In this document: in pieces, positions 17,368 to 25,318 of the stretch
How the letters are laid out: each line of letters starts with the position of its first letter
How positions within the stretch are numbered: the first letter of the stretch is position 1
NCBI GenBank assembly: GCA_041395905.1
Contig: JAWKZP010000005.1
Coordinates: 186,001 to 250,000 of the forward strand
Length of the DNA: 64,000 nt
Direction of reading: 5' to 3'
Origin: UBA7803 sp041395905
GTDB taxonomy: Bacteria > Pseudomonadota > Gammaproteobacteria > Pseudomonadales > Azotimanducaceae
The notes under the pieces: model-generated
Databases searched by the model: none
Told to the model about the DNA's origin: nothing
The model's input: only the letters and a program-made list of their open reading frames with translations
Translations under genes and position numbers: made by a program

Positions 17368-18505
17368 ACTCGTTTTAGGCGCTCATCGAGGATGGCGACC
17401 TTGCGTTGTGCATACCAGATCTGCCAGCGGTCTTCGTCGAGTTGCTGCAGTCCAATGAGTTCTCCTACCAGTAGCTGAGTCACGTACAGGCGACGGCTGC
17501 GCCAGAGGATCTCGCCTGCCTGTCTTACCCGCCGGACCTCATGGTCCGGCGGGCAAGACACCTCCGGCAGACGTTCCGGATAGGGTCGTATCGAGGGTGT
17601 GTAGTGTTGGCCTGGTGGTGTCTGGGCTAATGCCTCATGAGGCCGCTCTTCGTTGAACTCTTTGCGCCCGCGGTCAAATCGCTGCTGCTGATCCCGGAGA
17701 TCCCGCCCGGGTGGGCGCGTGGTCTCTACTTTGAGAGTGCGGTGCATCCGCTCATGGCGACCGTTCTGTTCCGGATGTCCCCGCTCTATCCGCTCATGCA
17801 CGATGCCAAGCCTCATCCACCACAGGGACAGCCTGGAGAACCCGAACCGGACCGCCGAGAACGGAACCCCATTGTCGGTTCGGATGGCGTGGGGCAGACC
17901 AAAGGATCGGAACAACCGCTCGAACTCGGGCATCGCCCCATCGCACCTACATCTGGCAGAGCCAGACAACTGAGTACGTAGCGCGAACAGGCATCGGTCA
18001 CAGTCAGGGGATAGCAGTACCGGCGATCCCGGGTCTTGAAGTGTCCCTTGAAGTCGGCGCACCAGAGGTCGTTGGGTATTTGCGGCTCGACCAGGGTCCC
18101 CTGATACGAAGGGGTCGTATGGTTCCGCCGGCGTCGTGTTCTGACCAGGCCAAGACGCTTGAAGTGCATCCCAAGGGTGCTGGGTGCCGGCCAGTAAGCG
18201 CCCGGTTCTCTAGCCCGGCCCAGAGCTACCAGCTTCTTTGGCCCCCAGGATGGCTTCTCGCGCTTGAGAGCGATGCAGCGATCCAGTGTCTCGCTGGGGA
18301 TCTGGTTGGGATGGTTAAGTGGTCGGCGGCGGCGATCCAGAAGACCGTCAGATCCCTCCTGGGTATAGCGGTCAAGCCACTTGTACGCGGTCTTGCGGCT
18401 GACGCCGAAGTCCTCGCACAGCTGGGTCATCGACGCCTCGCCACGCAGATAGATCCTCACCAACGACAGCCGTTCATCCATCACACAGGTCTCTTTCCAT
18501 GGCAT
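17346..18505 (-). pseudogene. IS481-family transposase, frameshifted
   Basis: Two overlapping reading frames together make one full transposase. The first (from ATG 18505, MPWKETCVMDERLSL) has the helix-turn-helix FGVSRKTAYKWLDRY and the first catalytic Asp in LWCADFKGHF; the second has the remaining DDE residues in RTDNGVPF and EQNGRHERMHRTL and runs to 17346. The switch falls at the CCCC at 17936-17939 (GGGG on the coding strand). One extra G there would read LALPDVGAMGAMPEFERLF, as expected for the family. So this is either a one-base deletion or a sequencing undercall. IS481 elements normally use a single uninterrupted frame. Confidence 0.85.
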
Positions 18506-18534
18506 GAGCAGGTCCTCCCTGCTCCCACGATACT

Positions 18535-18566
18535 GTTACCCATGTCCCCGGTTTAGCTGTTACCTA
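18535..18566 (-). repeat. IS481 terminal inverted repeat, right
   Basis: Counterpart of 17336-17367, with three mismatches over 32 nt. The transposase start codon lies 30 nt inside it. Confidence 0.9.
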
Positions 18567-18601
18567 TGTATCCGGTCTGTACCGTCCCGGCTCCCCTCAC
18601 C

Positions 18602-18697
18602 GCACGGAGTTGCCGCCCGTCCCGCGGACCGGCGTCAATCCGCGCGCCTCGGCGGCGCTAAAACGCCGCGAAAACACACCCCGCCCCCAGGCACGCC
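18602..18697. repeat. Right flanking repeat region with hairpin and inverted-repeat arm
   Basis: This non-coding stretch holds the second copy of GCACGGAGTTGC (18602-18613), a hairpin GCGGCG-CTAAAA-CGCCGC at 18652-18669, and the right arm of the perfect 31-bp inverted repeat (18667-18697). The layout looks like a structured intergenic repeat next to the iscR promoter. I cannot assign it to a known family. Confidence 0.6.
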
Positions 18698-18713
18698 TCA
18701 TTGCCAAGTGCCA

Positions 18714-18738
18714 ATAGTGGACCAATTTACTCGGGTAT
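18714..18738 (+). promoter_or_regulatory. IscR-type operator and iscR promoter
   Basis: The 25 bases from ATAGTGGACC to CGGGTAT fit the type 1 IscR binding consensus (ATASYYGACTRWWWYAGTCRRSTAT) at 22 positions. They overlap a plausible promoter, TGGACC (18718-18723) and CATACT (18741-18746) with 17 nt between. In bacteria with IscR, [2Fe-2S]-IscR bound here represses its own operon. The site lies 89 nt before the iscR ATG. Confidence 0.7.
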
Positions 18739-18826
18739 CGCATACTTCGACATTGAAACGGCGCAACTCCCCAGGCGGGGGGTTGGATCGCCAGGCGACT
18801 CACCACTGACGGTGACGGAACGCGAT

Positions 18827-19311
18827 ATGAGACTGACCACCAAGGGGCGATACGCCGTGACGGCGATGCTGGACATCGCGCTGCATCAGCAGCGCGGTCC
18901 GGTGAGCGTCAACGAGGTGGCTGATCGGCAGAAGATTTCGGCGGCGTATCTGGAGCAGCTGTTCAGCAAGCTAAAGCGCGCGGGCCTGTTGCAGAGCATC
19001 CGCGGGCCTGGCGGTGGCTACGAGCTGAGCCAGGCATTGGGCGCGGTGAGTGTGTCGCAGATCATTGCCGCGGTGGGCAGGCGTGGATGCGACCCGTTGT
19101 CAGGGCACCGCCGATTGTCGGGATGGTGCCACCTGCCTGACCCACGACCTGTGGACCTTCGGACCGGATAGACGGATTTCTCGGCGCGGTCCTCCTCAGA
19201 GACGCTGGTCGCGGGGCGTGCCCGGATGGCAGCGTCGTGCGGGCGGCGACGACGGCCGGGACGTCGATTCCCGACGATCAGGGCGTGCGAATTCGCGCCA
19301 GGCAGCTCTGA
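18827..19311 (+). pseudogene. iscR: Fe-S cluster regulator IscR, disrupted by two frameshifts
   Basis: The ATG at 18827 opens MRLTTKGRYAVTAMLDIAL and continues as a normal Rrf2 winged-helix domain to about residue 83. The frame is then lost near the GGG at 19075-19077. In the next frame the whole [2Fe-2S] site follows, VDATRCQGTADCRDGATCLTH, with the C-x5-C-x5-C spacing and the downstream His of IscR. A second shift between 19155 and 19165 leads to RIDGFLGAVLLRD in the third frame, whose TGA (19309-19311) overlaps the iscS ATG as TGATG. Restored, the protein would be 160-163 residues, the family length. The uncorrected frame stops at 19171 and lacks all cluster ligands. Sequencing error or a recent real knock-out are both possible. 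Confidence 0.8.
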
Positions 19312-20501
19312 TGCGCAAGGTCGTTTACCTCGATTACGCCGCGACCACGCCGGTGGATCCCCGGGTTGCTCAGAAGATGAGCGACTGCTTGCTGGTGGAA
19401 GGCAACTTCGGCAATCCCGCATCGCGCTCGCACTACTACGGCTGGCAGGCGGAGGAAGCGGTGGAGGCTGCGCGCGCTCAGGTCGCGCAGCTGCTGAATG
19501 CGGATCCGCGCGAGATCGTCTGGACGTCCGGTGCCACCGAATCCGACAATCTTGCCATCAAGGGGCTGGCGGACGGCGCCACCCGTCGCCACATCATTAC
19601 CAGCAGCATCGAGCACAAGGCGGTGCTGGACACCTGCCGATACCTGGAAGGCAAGGGATTCGAGGTGACCTATCTGAACCCGGGTGCCAGCGGCATCGTC
19701 GAGCCGGAGCAGGTGCGGTCGGCGCTGCGCGAGGACACCCTGGTGGTGTCGATCATGCACGCCAACAACGAGCTCGGCGTGGTCAATGACGTCGGGGCCA
19801 TCGGCTCGGTGTGCCGGGACGCCGGCGTGCTGATGCACACGGATGCCGCGCAGAGTTTCGGCAAGGTGCCCATCGACGTGCGCGCCATGCCGCTCGACCT
19901 GATCTCGCTGTCGGCTCACAAGATCTACGGGCCCAAGGGCATGGGCGCGTTGTACGTGCGGCGCGAGCCGCCGGTCAGGCTCACACCGCTGATCCATGGG
20001 GGTGGCCATGAGCGCGGCATGCGTTCCGGCACGCTGGCGACCCATCAGATCGTCGGCATGGGCGAAGCGGCAGCGATCATGAGCCGCGAGATGGAACGCG
20101 AAAACGCCCGCATCGGCGCGCTGCGTCAGCGGCTGCTGGCGCACCTGCTGCAGCTTCCCGGCACGGCGCTGAACGGCGACCCCGATCGGCGGTTGCCGGG
20201 CATCATCAACGTCTCGTTTGCGGGCGTGGACGGCGAGACGCTGCTGCTGGCGCTCGACGACGTGGCGGTGTCCAGCGGCTCGGCCTGCACCTCGGCCAGC
20301 GTCGAACCTTCCTACGTGCTGCGCGCCATCGGGTTGCCGGACGAACTCGCGCACGCGTCGCTGCGATTCAGCATCGGCCGCTACACCACCGAGAAGGACG
20401 TCGACTACGCCGCCCGCCGTGTCGTGGAGGTGGTGGATGGGCTCCGCGGCAACCGTGCCGCGCCCCGGGAGCAGGGCGTATCGGCAACGCCCGCCAATTA
20501 A
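19311..20501 (+). CDS. iscS: Cysteine desulfurase IscS
   Basis: A PLP enzyme that releases sulfur from cysteine for Fe-S clusters and tRNA thiolation. The ATG at 19311 (MRKVVYLDYAATTPVD) gives 396 residues. The PLP lysine is in SLSAHKIYGPKG and the persulfide cysteine in SSGSACTSASVEPSYVL, the class I pattern. The C-terminus ends REQGVSATPAN and lacks the PLWEM-type tail that enteric IscS uses to dock IscU. No iscU, iscA, hscB, hscA or fdx follows; the next gene is ndk. An in-frame extension upstream of 19311 is really the shifted iscR reading frame and is not part of this protein. Confidence 0.93.
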   Translation: MRKVVYLDYAATTPVDPRVAQKMSDCLLVEGNFGNPASRSHYYGWQAEEAVEAARAQVAQLLNADPREIVWTSGATESDNLAIKGLADGATRRHIITSSIEHKAVLDTCRYLEGKGFEVTYLNPGASGIVEPEQVRSALREDTLVVSIMHANNELGVVNDVGAIGSVCRDAGVLMHTDAAQSFGKVPIDVRAMPLDLISLSAHKIYGPKGMGALYVRREPPVRLTPLIHGGGHERGMRSGTLATHQIVGMGEAAAIMSREMERENARIGALRQRLLAHLLQLPGTALNGDPDRRLPGIINVSFAGVDGETLLLALDDVAVSSGSACTSASVEPSYVLRAIGLPDELAHASLRFSIGRYTTEKDVDYAARRVVEVVDGLRGNRAAPREQGVSATPAN

Positions 20502-20515
20502 ACTGCGCGGCGGCA

Positions 20516-20543
20516 TTTGATCTGACGGGCAAACGCGTATAAT
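20516..20543 (+). promoter_or_regulatory. Probable sigma-70 promoter for ndk
   Basis: A perfect TATAAT lies at 20538-20543, with TTTGAT (20516-20521) 16 nt upstream as a weak -35. It is between the iscS stop and the ndk start, leaving a leader of roughly 70 nt, so ndk and the genes after it need not depend on the iscR promoter. Confidence 0.55.
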
Positions 20544-20620
20544 ACGCGGCCGCGATTGGGTGCCAACTCTCGATATTTCAAATAGATAAGCGCCCTAACT
20601 GGATCCACTCGGAGAATTTG

Positions 20621-21049
20621 ATGGCTCAGGAGCGCACCTTTTCTATCGTCAAGCCGGATGCCGTGGCGAGAAACCTCATCGGGCAGATCTACAGCCGGTT
20701 TGAAGGCAATGGTTTGCGGATCGTGGCGGCACGCATGCTGCGCATGTCGCGCGAGCAGGCGGAAGGCTTTTATGCCGAGCACAAAGGCAAGCCGTTCTTC
20801 AACGATCTGGTAGCCTACATGACCTCCGGTCCGGTGATGGTTCAGGTGCTCGAGGGCGAGGATGCCATCGCCCAGAACCGCCGCCTGATGGGCGCAACCA
20901 ATCCGAAGGACGCCGCCCCCGGAACGATTCGCGCAGATTTTGCCGAATCGGTGGAAGCCAACGCGGTGCACGGTTCCGATTCGCCAGCATCGGCAGCGCG
21001 CGAGATCGGCTTCTTCTTCAGCGACCAGGACATCTGCCCGCGCGGCTGA
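20621..21049 (+). CDS. ndk: Nucleoside diphosphate kinase
   Basis: A 142-residue enzyme that transfers the gamma phosphate between nucleoside triphosphates through a phosphohistidine. It begins MAQERTFSIVKPDAVARN, has the SGPVMVQVLEG strand, the ATNPKDAAPGTIRADF loop, and the catalytic His in NAVHGSDSPASA. A GGAG ribosome site lies 6 nt before the ATG. Placement before rlmN is normal, but in relatives the isc genes and fdx stand directly upstream. Confidence 0.97.
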   Translation: MAQERTFSIVKPDAVARNLIGQIYSRFEGNGLRIVAARMLRMSREQAEGFYAEHKGKPFFNDLVAYMTSGPVMVQVLEGEDAIAQNRRLMGATNPKDAAPGTIRADFAESVEANAVHGSDSPASAAREIGFFFSDQDICPRG

Positions 21050-21080
21050 AGACAGCCGTGCGGCGACCGGTGAGGTCCCC

Positions 21081-22184
21081 GTGACAGACAACGCGCGCGT
21101 CAATCTGTTTTCGCTCGACCGCCCCGGCCTCGAGGCGCTGTTCGTGGCGCGCGGTGAAAAAGCCTTTCGTGCCCGTCAGCTGATGAAATGGGCCTACCAC
21201 CAGGGCGTGCTGGATTTCGACGGCATGACCGATCTGTCGAAGCGTCAGCGCGCCTGGCTGGAACAGCACGCGTTTTTCGCGCTCCCGGAAATCGTCACCC
21301 GCGCCGATTCGCAGGACGGCACCATCAAGTGGGCAGTGCGGGTCGGCAACGGCAACCTGGTGGAGACGGTGCTGATTCCCGAGCGCGGGCGCAACACGCT
21401 GTGCGTATCGTCACAGGTAGGTTGCATGCTCGATTGCAGTTTCTGCGCTACCGGCAAACAGGGGTTCAACGGCAACCTGGACACGGCGGACATCATCGGC
21501 CAGGTCTTCCTCGCCAATGCGGCGCTGCGCGAGCGGGGCGAGGCGGTCACCAACGTCGTGCTGATGGGCATGGGAGAGCCGCTGCTGAACTTCGACAACG
21601 TGCTTGCGGCGACCAACCTGATGATGGATGACCTGGCATTCGGCATCTCCAAGCGCCGCGTCACGGTCAGCACCGCGGGGGTTGTGCCCGGTATCGACAG
21701 GCTTGCCGAGGTTACCGACGTCTCGCTGGCCATCTCTCTGCACGCGCCCAACGACGAGCTGCGCGACGTGCTGGTGCCCATCAATCGCAAGTATCCCATC
21801 GCGACACTGCTCGACTCCTGCCGGCGCTACGTCCAGGGTCTCGGCGAGCGGCGGTCCCTGACCATCGAATACACGCTGCTCAGAGGTGTCAACGACAGTC
21901 TCGAGCATGCCCGGCAGCTCGCTGCGCTGCTGCGTGACGTGCGCTGCAAGATCAATCTGATTCCGTTCAATCCGTTTCCGGCTTCAGGCTACGAGCGGCC
22001 GGATGCCGCCGATGTGCGCCGGTTTCAGACGTATCTGATGAACGCCGGGTACGCTACGATGCTGCGCACCACGCGCGGCGACGACATTAATGCTGCGTGC
22101 GGTCAGCTGGTCGGGCGGGTCGAGGATCGTACCCGCCGTCAGGCTCGTTACATTGCACGCGTCAAGGCACAGGAGGTGGCGTGA
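21081..22184 (+). CDS. rlmN: Dual-specificity 23S rRNA/tRNA adenine C2-methyltransferase
   Basis: A radical-SAM enzyme that methylates C2 of A2503 in 23S rRNA and of A37 in some tRNAs. The GTG at 21081, with GAGGT upstream, gives 367 residues. The cluster motif is GCMLDCSFCATG (C-x3-C-x2-C); GEPLLNFDNV and the VSTAGVVPGIDRL strand follow, and the second catalytic Cys is in TTRGDDINAACGQL at the C-terminus. The stop overlaps the next start (GTGA). Confidence 0.96.
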   Translation: MTDNARVNLFSLDRPGLEALFVARGEKAFRARQLMKWAYHQGVLDFDGMTDLSKRQRAWLEQHAFFALPEIVTRADSQDGTIKWAVRVGNGNLVETVLIPERGRNTLCVSSQVGCMLDCSFCATGKQGFNGNLDTADIIGQVFLANAALRERGEAVTNVVLMGMGEPLLNFDNVLAATNLMMDDLAFGISKRRVTVSTAGVVPGIDRLAEVTDVSLAISLHAPNDELRDVLVPINRKYPIATLLDSCRRYVQGLGERRSLTIEYTLLRGVNDSLEHARQLAALLRDVRCKINLIPFNPFPASGYERPDAADVRRFQTYLMNAGYATMLRTTRGDDINAACGQLVGRVEDRTRRQARYIARVKAQEVA

Positions 22185-22939
22185 TCCGGCGGCTCTGCGC
22201 TCTGCTCACGGTAGTGATCCTCTGCGGCTGCGTCACGGAGACCACCGGCGGTCTGCCCGCGCCGGCGCCTGATGCCGCCCGCGTGCAGGCGCAGCTCGAT
22301 CTTGCCCGCGGTTACCTGGAAAAAGGCCAGTGGAACCTGGCGCGCTCGCCGGTGGAGCGGGCGCTGGCCATCGATCCCCGGTCGGTGGATGCGCTGGTGC
22401 TCATGGCTGTGGTCTATGAGAATGAAGGCGAGTTCAAGCTCGCAGAGGAGTTCTACCAGCGTGCTCTGCGTGTCGACGGCGATCACGCGCAGCTGCTGAA
22501 TAACTACGGTTCCTTCCTGTATCGCCGGGAACGCTACGACGACGCCCTGGTGCAGCTGCGCCGGCTGGTGAAGAACCCCGACTATCGTGCCCGCTCGCAG
22601 GCGTTCGAGAATCTGGGCCTGACCGCGCTCAAGGTGGGCAATCGGGAGGAAGCGCGCAAGGCGTTCGAGCGCGCGCTGCAGCAGAGCCCGGCGCAGCCGC
22701 GCAGCAGTCTGGAGCTGGCCTACCTCGCATTCGAGGATGGGAAGATCCAGGCGGCGCAGGAATACTACGAAGGGTTCCGGGCCCAGGCCCGCCAGACGCC
22801 CCGCAGTCTGTGCCTCGGCATCGGGCTGGCGGCGGCGACAGGCGACGGCGATCAGCTGGCGAGTTACGAACTGGCGTTGCGCAATCTGTTCCCGGACTCT
22901 CCGGAAGCACGTCAGTGCCTGCCGGGCAACGGTTCCTGA
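22181..22939 (+). CDS. pilW: Type IV pilus biogenesis lipoprotein PilW/PilF
   Basis: A 252-residue outer-membrane lipoprotein built of tetratricopeptide repeats, which in Pseudomonas helps the PilQ secretin assemble. The GTG at 22181 is preceded by AGGAGG and overlaps the rlmN stop. The signal peptide ends at a lipobox-like LCGC (Cys near residue 16). TPR units are visible from about residue 38, for example QLDLARGYLEKGQWNLA and LLNNYGSFLYRRERYDDAL. Position between rlmN and rodZ is the family's usual one. No other pilus genes are in the window. Confidence 0.88.
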   Translation: MIRRLCALLTVVILCGCVTETTGGLPAPAPDAARVQAQLDLARGYLEKGQWNLARSPVERALAIDPRSVDALVLMAVVYENEGEFKLAEEFYQRALRVDGDHAQLLNNYGSFLYRRERYDDALVQLRRLVKNPDYRARSQAFENLGLTALKVGNREEARKAFERALQQSPAQPRSSLELAYLAFEDGKIQAAQEYYEGFRAQARQTPRSLCLGIGLAAATGDGDQLASYELALRNLFPDSPEARQCLPGNGS

Positions 22940-22955
22940 GCGGCCGGAGCGCAGC

Positions 22956-23978
22956 GTGACCGGGGAGGCGGAGGGACCGGGGCGGATTCTGCGCGAGGAG
23001 CGGGAACGGCTGGAGTTCACGACCCGCCAGGTGGCCGAAACCCTGAACCTCTCGCTGACCGTGGTCGAAGCCATCGAAGCCGACGATTTCGAGCGGCTGC
23101 CGGCCCCGGTATTCGCCCGCGGCTATGTGCGCGCCTACGCACGTCTGCTCGATCTGGCGCCGGAACCGCTGATGGACATGTACCCGGCCATCGCCGGTGC
23201 CGAAACCGGTGAGCAGCCCCAGGTCCCTGCGCGCGGCGACTGGCTGCGCCGGCATCCGGGGCTGGCCCTGGGAGTTGCTGCAGCGGTGGTGCTCGTGCTC
23301 ATCGCTTTGCTCGTCATTCTGCTGCGGAGCCCGGATCGCGAACCAGAGCCACCACCCGCTACCCGGGAAGCGCCTGCGGCTCAAGATGAGGCTGCGGCTC
23401 AAGATGAGGCTGCGGCTCAAGATGAGGCTGCGGCTCAAGATAAGACCGCGGCTCAGGATCCGACCACGTCGCCAGCGGACGACGCGGGCGCGAGCGAGCC
23501 GGTGTCCGCGGTCCCTGCTGCTGCGCGACCTGTTCAGGTCGAGACCATCGTGATCGATGACGAAGGCCAGGCGGCAGACCGTGGCGGCGAGTCCGTGGAC
23601 GAGGTCGCCGCAGTACCTGCGGACGCGTCCGGCGCGGCGCCGCGCGAGCCGTCGCCGACAGCTGCTGCGGCTGCCGGCTCGGAGTCTCCGGTGCCGCCTG
23701 CGGCGGCGCCAGGCGAACGCCGCATCACCGACACCGGCGCGGACCGGCTCAGCCTGCGGTTTGCCGACGATTGCTGGGTGGAAGTGAAGGGTCCCGATGG
23801 CGCCAAGCTGTACAGCGATCTCAATCGCGCCGGGACCGCCATCGATCTGGTGGGCCAGGGGCCGTTCCGAGTTCTGCTGGGCTACGCCCCCGGTGTGCAG
23901 CTGGCGTACAACGGTGAGCCTGTGCCGCTGACGCCGCACACGCGCAACAACGTCGCCAGCCTGCTGGTGGGGCGATGA
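22956..23978 (+). CDS. rodZ: Cell-shape protein RodZ
   Basis: RodZ links cytoplasmic MreB to the periplasmic elongation machinery. The GTG at 22956 gives 340 residues: an N-terminal helix-turn-helix (LREERERLEFTTRQVAETLNL), a membrane span around residues 104-124, a long Ala/Glu/Pro-rich periplasmic linker, and a C-terminal DUF4115 beta domain (RLSLRFADDCWVEVKGPDG). The linker contains an 18-bp tandem repeat. The next gene, hisS, overlaps by 4 nt; ispG, which usually stands between them, is absent. Confidence 0.9.
   Translation: MTGEAEGPGRILREERERLEFTTRQVAETLNLSLTVVEAIEADDFERLPAPVFARGYVRAYARLLDLAPEPLMDMYPAIAGAETGEQPQVPARGDWLRRHPGLALGVAAAVVLVLIALLVILLRSPDREPEPPPATREAPAAQDEAAAQDEAAAQDEAAAQDKTAAQDPTTSPADDAGASEPVSAVPAAARPVQVETIVIDDEGQAADRGGESVDEVAAVPADASGAAPREPSPTAAAAAGSESPVPPAAAPGERRITDTGADRLSLRFADDCWVEVKGPDGAKLYSDLNRAGTAIDLVGQGPFRVLLGYAPGVQLAYNGEPVPLTPHTRNNVASLLVGR
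23372..23458 (+). repeat. 18-bp tandem repeat in the rodZ linker
   Basis: Four units of GGCTGCGGCTCAAGATGA and a partial fifth lie end to end (23372, 23390, 23408, 23426 and 23444), almost identical in the middle. They encode repeated AAQDEA. The near identity at DNA level suggests a recently changing copy number in the periplasmic linker. Confidence 0.9.
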
Positions 23979-25273
23979 CGTTTCAGTCGGTGCGCGGCAT
24001 GCGCGACGTGCTGCCGGTGGAGGCGCGGCGCTGGCGCCTGGTGGAGGATCGGTTGCGCGCGGTGCTCGACAGCTACGCGTACGAAGAGATCCAGCTGCCG
24101 CTGCTCGAATTCACGGAGCTGTTCAGTCGCGGGGTGGGTGAGGCGACGGACATCGTCGAGAAGGAAATGTACACGCTGACGGACCGGGATGGGGACAGCA
24201 TCAGCCTCAGACCGGAAGGCACCGCCAGCTGTGCGCGCGCGCTGCTGCAGCACGGGATGCTGTTCAACCAGACTCAACGGGTCAGCTATGCGGGCCCCAT
24301 GTTCCGCTACGAGCGCCCGCAGAAGGGCCGCTACCGGCAGTTCTACCAGGTAGGAGCCGAGGTTTTCGGCCTGCCGGGACCTGACGTCGACGCTGAGCTC
24401 ATACTTCTGGGCTACGAGTTCTGGCGATCGCTGGGGCTGGAATCGCAGGTTCGCCTCGAGCTCAATACGCTCGGCTCGGGCACGGCACGCAGCGCCTATC
24501 GTGAGGCGCTGCTCGCCTATCTGACGCCGCTCGCCGACCAGCTCGACGAGGACAGCCGGCGCCGTCTCGGCAGCAACCCGCTGCGCATACTGGACAGCAA
24601 GGAGGCCCGCACTCAGGCGCTGCTGGAAGCTGCGCCGCAGCTGCCGGATTTCGTGGACGCTTCGGCGCGCGCCCATTTCGACGAGCTGTGCGGCCTGCTC
24701 AAGGAATTGCAGATCCCCTATCTGATCAACCCGCGCCTGGTCCGGGGCCTCGACTACTACACCCACACCGTGTTCGAGTGGGTCACGGACGCGCTGGGCG
24801 CCCAGGGTGCGGTCTGCGCGGGCGGGCGCTACGACGGTCTGGTGGAGAAGCTGGGTGGCCGGCCGACCCCCGCGGCCGGGTTCGCCGTCGGCGTCGATCG
24901 CGTGGTCCTGCTGCATGCGGCAACCGCGGCGGCGGCCGGCGGGTCAGCGGATTCCAGGACCAGTGGGGATCTCGAGCGCAGCGCCGATGTCTACATCTGC
25001 GTGATGGATCCGCAGCAGCAGGGATGGGGGCTTGCGCTCGCACAGAAATTGCGGGATGGGCTCCCAGGGTTCAGAATCCGCACCCACGCCGGCGGCGGCA
25101 AGCTGAAGAACCAGCTGCGGCGCGCCGATCAATGCGGCGCGCGCTACGCGATCGTGATCGGAGCCCAGGAGCTGGAGACGAACCGCCCGGCACTGAAATA
25201 TCTGCGAGACGATCGCCCGCAGGAAAGCCTCACGCCAGAGGAAATCATCGTCCGCCTGAGCGGCAGCGCCTGA
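23975..25273 (+). CDS. hisS: Histidyl-tRNA synthetase
   Basis: A class IIa aminoacyl-tRNA synthetase of 432 residues. It opens with FQSVRGMRDVLPVE, has motif 2 MFRYERPQKGRYRQFYQ, the histidine-binding loop LVRGLDYYTHTVFE and motif 3 AAGFAVGVDRVVL, followed by the anticodon-binding domain. A short Ala/Gly/Ser insert follows motif 3. The start overlaps rodZ by 4 nt. Confidence 0.97.
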   Translation: MTFQSVRGMRDVLPVEARRWRLVEDRLRAVLDSYAYEEIQLPLLEFTELFSRGVGEATDIVEKEMYTLTDRDGDSISLRPEGTASCARALLQHGMLFNQTQRVSYAGPMFRYERPQKGRYRQFYQVGAEVFGLPGPDVDAELILLGYEFWRSLGLESQVRLELNTLGSGTARSAYREALLAYLTPLADQLDEDSRRRLGSNPLRILDSKEARTQALLEAAPQLPDFVDASARAHFDELCGLLKELQIPYLINPRLVRGLDYYTHTVFEWVTDALGAQGAVCAGGRYDGLVEKLGGRPTPAAGFAVGVDRVVLLHAATAAAAGGSADSRTSGDLERSADVYICVMDPQQQGWGLALAQKLRDGLPGFRIRTHAGGGKLKNQLRRADQCGARYAIVIGAQELETNRPALKYLRDDRPQESLTPEEIIVRLSGSA

Positions 25274-25318
25274 TCCCGGCGCCGGCGGTCGTAGTAAGGT
25301 CATTACTGGGAGGATCGG

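Larger units (their letters stand above)
17326..18576 (-). mobile_element. IS481-family insertion sequence
   Basis: The element is about 1.25 kb and carries one transposase gene read on the minus strand. Its ends contain 32-nt imperfect inverted repeats (17336-17367 and 18535-18566, three mismatches), and similarity continues outward to ACCGGA at both ends, which sets the outer limits used here. An 8-bp direct copy CGGTCTGT at 17315-17322 and 18573-18580 is a candidate target duplication but is not symmetrical with the repeat ends, so the exact boundary is not settled. It sits between trmJ and iscR. Confidence 0.88.

Noticed and set aside
17637..18556. Plus-strand open frames inside the IS481 element
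   Set aside because: They are opposite the transposase, which carries the DDE motifs on the minus strand.
19050..19310. An 87-residue N-terminal extension of IscS
   Set aside because: These residues include the IscR cluster site and belong to iscR in a shifted frame; IscS begins at 19311.
23372..23458. The repeats in rodZ as a CRISPR array
   Set aside because: The units are adjacent with no spacers and lie inside a coding frame; no cas genes are present.
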